Positions 5,341-10,403 of a stretch of 10,403 bases of DNA are shown here, piece by piece; position 1 is the stretch's first letter, and each line of letters begins with the position of its first letter. Both the position numbers and the translations under genes were made by a program. Source of the stretch: an uncultured Flavobacteriia bacterium (GTDB lineage: Bacteria > Bacteroidota > Bacteroidia > Flavobacteriales > Flavobacteriaceae); NCBI GenBank assembly GCA_946482495.1, contig CAMLRV010000069.1, positions 1-10,403 of the forward strand, given 5' to 3'. The notes beneath the pieces are model-generated. The model was not told the DNA's origin and did not search any database. It saw only the letters and a program-made list of their open reading frames with translations.

Positions 5341-6927
5341 ATGGACATATCAACTTGGATTATCACAGTATTACTAATTAGTACTTTACATGGAATTTGC
5401 ACTTGGAAATTGTACACAACAGCAGGTAGAAAAGCTTGGGAAGCATTTATTCCTGTCTATAATGGTATCACATTAATGCAAATTATCAACCGTCCAAAAT
5501 GGTGGATGTTTTTGGTATTTATACCTGTAATTAACTTACTAATTTTACCTGTAATTTGGATTGAAACATTACGTACTTTCGGAAAGAAAACTACTGCAGA
5601 TATGTGGTTAGGTGTAATTTCATTAGGATTATATATCGGATTAGTAAATTATACACAAGATGTTTCTTACGAAGCCAAACGTGATACAAAACCGGCTACA
5701 AAAGCTTTAGATACTTTAGGTTCTTTAACTTTTGCGTTAATTGTTGCTACGTTTGTACATACCTATTTCATTCAACCATTTGTGATTCCTTCTTCGTCTT
5801 TAGAAAAATCTTTATTAGTTGGAGATTTCTTATTTGTAAGTAAATTTCATTATGGCGCAAGAACACCAATGACACCAATTGCTGCGCCTATGGTTCATGA
5901 TTCTATTCCAGTAGTAAAAAAATTATCATACTTCAGTAAGCCACAATTACCCTATTTCAGATTTCCAGCATTAGAAAAAATAAAAAACAATGACATTGTT
6001 GTTTTCAACTGGCCAAGAGATACTCTAGACAACATGTATCATCCATCTCCAATTAGAGTAGATAAACCTCGTGATAAAAAAACAAATTACGTAAAACGTT
6101 GTGTTGGTATTCCTGGTGATAGTTTACAGATTAAAGATGGAATTGTTTTTGTAAATGGCAAAGAATTGATTTTACCAGAGAGAGCAAAACCTCAGTATTC
6201 ATATGAAGTTACTTACGATATGAATACTCCAATTGATTTTGAAGGTCTCTTAAAAGAACTTAATGTAACTGATGGAGCAGGTTTCAAAAACGAAAAAAGA
6301 GACACTTTATATATTTCTGCCCTAACTTTTGATGGAGCAGAAAAATTAAAAACAGTTTCTGGAATTAAGTCTGTAAATAGAATTATTCGAAAAGGTGCTG
6401 AAGACGGAACCTTCCCTGATTTTAAAGACGGAAAACCTTCAGTAACAAACGATTGGAATGGTGATAATTTCGGACCAATTTATATTCCACAAGCTGGAAA
6501 AACTGTTGCGTTAAACAAACAATCATTACCATTATACAAAATCATTATTACGGAATACGAAAATCACAAGTTAGAAGTAAACGGTAACGAAATCAAAATT
6601 GATGGAAAACCTGTAACCTCTTACACATTCCAACAAGACTATTATTGGATGATGGGAGACAACAGACATAACTCCTTAGACGCGCGTTATTTCGGTTACA
6701 CTCCAGCAGATCATATTGTTGGTAAACCAATTTTCATTTGGATGAGTGTAGATTGGAATGCGAAAGGTTTATTAAATAAATTTAGAACAGAACGATTCTT
6801 TACAACAGTTAGTGGCAAAGGACAACCACAATCTTATTTCAAATATTTCTTAATCATTTTAGGAGCTTATTTTGTTTGGGATTGGTTTAGAGGAAAGAAA
6901 AAGAAAAAAGATGCAGATTTGCTTTAA
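5341..6927 (+). CDS. lepB: Signal peptidase I, long Bacteroidota form with N-terminal membrane domain
   Basis: LepB removes signal peptides from exported proteins on the outer face of the inner membrane using a Ser/Lys dyad. At 528 residues it is far longer than Escherichia coli LepB (324). Residues about 1-105 form a multi-pass hydrophobic domain resembling DUF5684 (TAGRKAWEAFIPVYN, PKWWMFLVFIPVINLL). A further membrane helix lies at about 128-147. Box B follows as IPSSSLEKSLLVGD, with nucleophile Ser153; the usual Met after it is Leu154. Box D is YVKRCVGIPGDS with general base Lys252. Box E is MMGDNRHNSLDARYFG at 437-452. Between boxes D and E, roughly 281-385 is an insert of unknown role. 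A C-terminal membrane helix (502-516) and a Lys-rich tail end the protein. It is the last gene before a terminator. Confidence 0.94.
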   Translation: MDISTWIITVLLISTLHGICTWKLYTTAGRKAWEAFIPVYNGITLMQIINRPKWWMFLVFIPVINLLILPVIWIETLRTFGKKTTADMWLGVISLGLYIGLVNYTQDVSYEAKRDTKPATKALDTLGSLTFALIVATFVHTYFIQPFVIPSSSLEKSLLVGDFLFVSKFHYGARTPMTPIAAPMVHDSIPVVKKLSYFSKPQLPYFRFPALEKIKNNDIVVFNWPRDTLDNMYHPSPIRVDKPRDKKTNYVKRCVGIPGDSLQIKDGIVFVNGKELILPERAKPQYSYEVTYDMNTPIDFEGLLKELNVTDGAGFKNEKRDTLYISALTFDGAEKLKTVSGIKSVNRIIRKGAEDGTFPDFKDGKPSVTNDWNGDNFGPIYIPQAGKTVALNKQSLPLYKIIITEYENHKLEVNGNEIKIDGKPVTSYTFQQDYYWMMGDNRHNSLDARYFGYTPADHIVGKPIFIWMSVDWNAKGLLNKFRTERFFTTVSGKGQPQSYFKYFLIILGAYFVWDWFRGKKKKKDADLL

Positions 6928-6933
6928 AAATTT

Positions 6934-6966
6934 AAGAGTTGTAATTTAGTTTACAACTCTTTTTTA
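6934..6966 (+). terminator. Intrinsic terminator after lepB
   Basis: An 11-bp perfect inverted repeat (AAGAGTTGTAA at 6934-6944, its complement at 6951-6961) encloses a 6-nt loop. The right arm runs into a T tract at 6960-6965. The stem is AT-rich, so termination may be partial. It starts 7 bp after the lepB stop and ends 15 bp before the next gene, marking the probable end of the parAB-dapB-lepB transcript. Confidence 0.75.
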
Positions 6967-6980
6967 ATTACAAGATACTT

Positions 6981-7595
6981 ATGAATAAAAACATATTAAT
7001 TTACCCCACATATTTTCCGTCAATCAGTCACTACATTGCGATGATTCATGCAGAAAAAGTTACGTTTGAAGTAGAAGATACTTTTCAGAAGCAAACCAAT
7101 CGAAACAGAATGTACATTTATAGTCCGAACGGAATTCAAATGTTAAACATATCGGTAAAGCATGACCACACAAACAATCAGTTTAAAGATATTAAAATAG
7201 ACAACCAGCATAATTGGCAGAAAAACCATTTTAAATCGTTAGAAGCTGCTTATAAGAACTCTCCTTTTTACGAATATTTTATAGATGATTTCAGACCATT
7301 ATTTGAGAAGAAACATGAATTTATGCTCGATTTAAATTTCGAAATTTTTGCATTAGTAAATGAAGCTTTAGGAATTACAATTCCTTTTGAAAAAACAGCA
7401 GAATACTTTCATGAAGTTGCAGACAAAACCGATTTTCGTTATTTGGTGAATGGAAAAAAAGACAACACTCAAATTGAACCCTACACACAAGTATTTGAAG
7501 ACAAACATGGCTTCTTAAACAATTTATCCATATTAGATTTATTATTTAACGAAGGAAGATATGCGGTTGATTATTTAAAGCAGCATAGTTTGTAA
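6981..7595 (+). CDS. WbqC-like family protein
   Basis: The 204-residue protein matches the WbqC-like family, which is often linked to polysaccharide or glycolipid clusters but lacks a firmly proven reaction. Visible conserved parts are the N-terminal YPTYFPSISHY (8-18, where other members have QPxYxPxxxY), TFQKQTNRNRMYI at 34-46, LNISVKH at 55-61, WQKNHFKSLEAAYKNSPFYEYF split over 79-100, and a C-terminal NNLSILDLLFNEG (180-192). There is no signal peptide or membrane segment, so it should be cytoplasmic. Here it lies alone between lepB and secDF, not in a sugar cluster. A hairpin precedes it by 15 bp, so it either has a weak promoter inside that hairpin or depends on read-through from lepB. 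A strong terminator follows. Confidence 0.85.
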   Translation: MNKNILIYPTYFPSISHYIAMIHAEKVTFEVEDTFQKQTNRNRMYIYSPNGIQMLNISVKHDHTNNQFKDIKIDNQHNWQKNHFKSLEAAYKNSPFYEYFIDDFRPLFEKKHEFMLDLNFEIFALVNEALGITIPFEKTAEYFHEVADKTDFRYLVNGKKDNTQIEPYTQVFEDKHGFLNNLSILDLLFNEGRYAVDYLKQHSL

Positions 7596-7620
7596 TTAAC
7601 ATTTAAAATTAATATAAAAT

Positions 7621-7650
7621 AAAAATGCCCCGATATATCGGGGCATTTTT
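7621..7650. terminator. Bidirectional intrinsic terminator (perfect 30-bp palindrome)
   Basis: The 30 bases are their own reverse complement. There is a GC-rich core GCCCCGATATATCGGGGC, an A5 run on the left and a T tract on the right (continuing to 7651). With a 4-nt loop the stem is 13 bp. Because it is symmetric it offers a hairpin plus a T tract to both strands. It sits 25 bp after the WbqC-family stop and 20 bp before the secDF stop, so it serves both convergent genes. Confidence 0.93.
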
Positions 7651-7670
7651 TATATGATTAAACTGTGTGA

Positions 7671-10403
7671 TTAAGAATTGTGTTCTTTCTCAACAACTTT
7701 TTTATCGTAAGCTGTCATTGTATCCACTAATACCGGAGTTGCAATGAATAATGATGAATATGTACCCACAATAATACCGATTAACATCGCGAAGATGAAT
7801 CCACGGATAGAATCTCCTCCGAATACGAACATAATCGATAATACTAAAATCATTGTTAATGATGTATTCAATGTACGAGATAAAGTAGTGTTAATCGAAT
7901 CATTTACAATTTGATTAAAATCACCGTGGTGCGATCTAACACCTAAGAATTCACGAACTCTATCAAATACAATTACCGTATCATTCATTGAGTATCCAAT
8001 TACCGTTAAGATTGCCGCAATAAAGTGCTGGTCAATTTCCATGTGGAAAGGCATGTATTTGTATAATAAAGAGTAAATTCCTAATACGAAAATAACGTCG
8101 TGCGCTACCGCAGCAATTGCTCCTAATGAATATTGGTATTTTCTAAATGAAACTACTAAGTATAAACATACTAATAACATCGCACCTAAAACCGCCCAGT
8201 AAGCATTTGTTCTAATGTCAGATGAAATTGTAGGATTCACTTTCATAGACTGCATCATTCCAATTTTCTTTCCTTCGTATAAATTAGTGAACTCTTCGTA
8301 TGAAATTTCTTTTGCGAAGAATTTTTTCAATCCATCGTATAATTTCATGTTTACTTCTTTATCCACTTCGATACCTTCTTTGTCAATTTTATATTTTGTT
8401 GTAATTTTTAATTGACTATCATTACCGAAAGTTTTCGCTTCAGCTTTATCAAATATAGCAGCAGTTGAAAGTGCATTTGAAACATCCTCAGAAGAAACTT
8501 TTTGATCAAACTGAACTTGGAACGTTCTTCCTCCAACGAAATCAATACCTTGATCGAAACCATTTGTAAAGAATGAAACCACACTCACAATACAAACTGT
8601 TAATGAGAAAATATAAGTAAATTTCTTGATTTTTAAGAAATCAAAGTTGAAACCAGTAAACCAGTTTTTAGTAATATTTGTAGAGAATTGTAAACTTCTA
8701 CCTTTAGCAATATCTGCATCAATAAAGAAACGAGCGATAAAGATTGAAGTAAATAATGATGTTAAGATACCGATTAATAAAGTAATTGCGAAACCTCTAA
8801 TCATACCTTCACCAAATACGTATAAAATTGTTCCAGTTAAAACGTGAGTCACGTTGGCATCAATGATAGAACGCATCGCACCTTTCCATCCAAAAGCAGT
8901 TTTAACTGCATCTTCTAATGATAAACCAGACCTTAATTCTTCTTTTGCTCTTTCGTAGATAATAATATTTGCATCTACTGCAGTACCCATTGTTAATACG
9001 ATACCAGCAATACCAGGCAATGTTAATACAAAACCAAAGTTAGCCATTGCACCAAATAACAACACTAAGTTTAATAATAAGGCAACGTTTGCATACCAAC
9101 CAGCTCTTCCATAGTAGAAAATCATCCAGAAAGAAACTAATAACAATCCGATTAATGATGAAATGATACCGTTATCAATTGCTTCTTGTCCTAAAGATGG
9201 ACCTACAACTGCTTTTTGTACGATTTCTGCTTTAGCTGGTAATTTACCTGCTCTTAATACATTTTCTAAATCGGCAGTTTCTTCTAATGTGAAGTTACCT
9301 GAAATTTGAGTTTGTCCTCCAGAAATTGCTGCTTTAGCAGTTGCTGCAGAGTACACAATATTATCTAAAACGATACAAACTTGGTTTCCTTTTCTAGCGA
9401 TATCACCAGTTAATTGTTCCCATTTTCTAGAACCTGCTGGGTTCATTTGCATACTAACTGCCGGTTTACCAAACTGATCGAAATCAGCTTTTGCATCTGT
9501 AACAGCACCACCTAATAATGGAGCTACACCATCTGCTGTACCTTTTAAGATGTATAATTCAACAATATCACCTAACTTTTCATTTGTTTTTCCCCAAGCA
9601 AATTTAGCATAAGATGCTGTTGCAGGTAATAAAGCTCTAATATCAGCTCTTTTTAAATAAGAGTTAATTCTAGCTGTATCCTTTACATTATAAGCATATA
9701 ATCCTGATGGGCCAGGAACAGCTTTTTCAAATAATGGACCTAAATCTTGTGCTTGTTTTTGAGCAGGATCTTTTTTATTTGCTAATAAATCATCTACTTT
9801 AGACTTTGCCTCAGCAACTTTTGTAGTATCAGTTGTTGCAGGAGTGGCTGTAGCCTTTCTTTCAGTTACTTTTAATGCTTCATTTGCAGCAGTAAAGAAA
9901 TTACCCATTTCTTCTGGTCTTAAAGTTTCCCAGAACTCTAATTGAGCTGTACTAGATAATAATTTTTCAACTCTATCTAAATCTTTAGCACCTGGTAATT
10001 CTACTAAAATTCTTCCAGTTTGACCAATTTTTTGAATATTTGGTTGAGCTACTCCGAATTTATCAATACGTTTTGTTAAAACTTTATAAGCACTTTCAAT
10101 TGACTCAGCAACTTTTCTTCTTAAAATTACTTTAACCTGATCATCAGACATATTTGACTGAATTTCATCAGACATATTTCTGTTATAGAAAATTTCTGGA
10201 GAAGCTAATTTTAAAGTTCCTTGTGATTCTTTTGTGAAAGCTTCAAAAAAGGCATCTAAATAATCTTGATTTCCTTTTCTTTCAGCAGTAGCTCTAGCTA
10301 AAGCTTTATTAAAAATTGGATCATTAGAGTTGTTAGATAAAGTTTTTAAAACGTCTTTAACAGAAACTTCTAACGTTACGTTAATACCACCTTCTAAATC
10401 TAA
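7671..10403 (-). CDS. secDF: Fused protein translocase subunit SecDF, N-terminus beyond window
   Basis: SecDF is an inner-membrane RND-family protein that uses proton motive force to pull preproteins out of the SecYEG channel. The frame stays open to the right edge: 910 codons are visible. The edge begins with LDLEGGINVTLEV, the segment that normally follows the first SecD membrane helix, so roughly 80-100 residues are missing. An internal Met at 10175 is not the start. After it come the P1 periplasmic domain (RIDKFGVAQPNIQ, ILVELPGAKD, TAQLEF), SecD membrane helices with GTAVDANIIIYERAKEELRSG (8925-8978), and the SecF half beginning GIDFVGGRTFQV (8514-8549). Its helices include IGYSMNDTVIVFDRVREF (7947-8000). 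Fusion of SecD and SecF is usual in Bacteroidota. A low-complexity Ala/Thr/Lys-rich insert occupies 9741-9866. The promoter is outside the window. Confidence 0.96.
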   Translation of the reverse strand, partial: LDLEGGINVTLEVSVKDVLKTLSNNSNDPIFNKALARATAERKGNQDYLDAFFEAFTKESQGTLKLASPEIFYNRNMSDEIQSNMSDDQVKVILRRKVAESIESAYKVLTKRIDKFGVAQPNIQKIGQTGRILVELPGAKDLDRVEKLLSSTAQLEFWETLRPEEMGNFFTAANEALKVTERKATATPATTDTTKVAEAKSKVDDLLANKKDPAQKQAQDLGPLFEKAVPGPSGLYAYNVKDTARINSYLKRADIRALLPATASYAKFAWGKTNEKLGDIVELYILKGTADGVAPLLGGAVTDAKADFDQFGKPAVSMQMNPAGSRKWEQLTGDIARKGNQVCIVLDNIVYSAATAKAAISGGQTQISGNFTLEETADLENVLRAGKLPAKAEIVQKAVVGPSLGQEAIDNGIISSLIGLLLVSFWMIFYYGRAGWYANVALLLNLVLLFGAMANFGFVLTLPGIAGIVLTMGTAVDANIIIYERAKEELRSGLSLEDAVKTAFGWKGAMRSIIDANVTHVLTGTILYVFGEGMIRGFAITLLIGILTSLFTSIFIARFFIDADIAKGRSLQFSTNITKNWFTGFNFDFLKIKKFTYIFSLTVCIVSVVSFFTNGFDQGIDFVGGRTFQVQFDQKVSSEDVSNALSTAAIFDKAEAKTFGNDSQLKITTKYKIDKEGIEVDKEVNMKLYDGLKKFFAKEISYEEFTNLYEGKKIGMMQSMKVNPTISSDIRTNAYWAVLGAMLLVCLYLVVSFRKYQYSLGAIAAVAHDVIFVLGIYSLLYKYMPFHMEIDQHFIAAILTVIGYSMNDTVIVFDRVREFLGVRSHHGDFNQIVNDSINTTLSRTLNTSLTMILVLSIMFVFGGDSIRGFIFAMLIGIIVGTYSSLFIATPVLVDTMTAYDKKVVEKEHNS

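Noticed and set aside
8215..8847. Two plus-strand open frames (8215-8415 and 8626-8847) antisense to secDF
   Set aside because: Both are opposite a strongly recognisable SecF/SecD coding sequence and show no independent motif or promoter.
8841..8855. Odd-centred palindrome AACGTGAGTCACGTT that resembles a parS-like site
   Set aside because: It lies inside a conserved SecD coding segment (NVTHVLTG on the minus strand), differs from the parS consensus at its centre, and occurs once. Codon usage over conserved residues explains it adequately.
7671..10175. secDF taken as starting at the Met codon at 10175
   Set aside because: The same frame continues upstream without a stop to the window edge and encodes the conserved LDLEGGI segment, so this Met is internal.
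1..10403. Search by eye for a defence system, mobile element, CRISPR array, tRNA or other accessory island
   Set aside because: All genes are recognisable core functions or typical Bacteroidota conserved proteins, with uniform AT-rich composition. No direct-repeat borders, transposase or array of spaced repeats was seen.

Overview
The window looks like a core chromosomal segment of a member of the Bacteroidota, most likely a Flavobacteriaceae (Flavobacterium-like) bacterium. The evidence is the low GC content, promoter elements of the TTG / TAnnTTTG type instead of sigma70 boxes, almost no Shine-Dalgarno sequences, a fused SecDF, a long Bacteroidota-style signal peptidase I, and a DUF5683 gene behind parB. 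Species cannot be named from this sequence.

Left third, minus strand. A leftward cluster starts from a promoter near 2168-2200 and reads idi (isopentenyl-diphosphate isomerase), then a 6-pyruvoyl/6-carboxy-tetrahydropterin synthase gene, then manA (mannose-6-phosphate isomerase). The genes are 3 bp apart or overlap by 1 bp, so they probably form one transcript. Past manA, a small conserved-looking gene of unknown function has its own promoter and runs off the left edge.

Middle, plus strand. A divergent promoter region (2150-2299) also fires right into parA-parB-DUF5683-dapB-lepB. parA/parB and parB/DUF5683 share stop and start bases (TAATG, TAGTG). dapB and lepB follow after short gaps, one of which carries a five-copy heptamer repeat. 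A hairpin with a T tract ends lepB. A WbqC-family gene follows on the same strand.

Right third. A perfect 30-bp palindromic terminator separates the WbqC gene from the convergent secDF gene, whose N-terminal part lies beyond the right edge.

The plus-strand genes cover origin segregation (ParA/ParB), diaminopimelate/lysine synthesis for peptidoglycan (DapB) and export-signal removal (LepB); SecDF on the opposite strand drives late steps of Sec export, so LepB acts on its products. I see no mobile element, CRISPR array, tRNA, rRNA, defence system or recognisable foreign gene. The window is essentially ordinary housekeeping DNA. The least understood parts are the DUF5683 protein coupled to parB, the left-edge hypothetical gene and the heptamer repeat before lepB.
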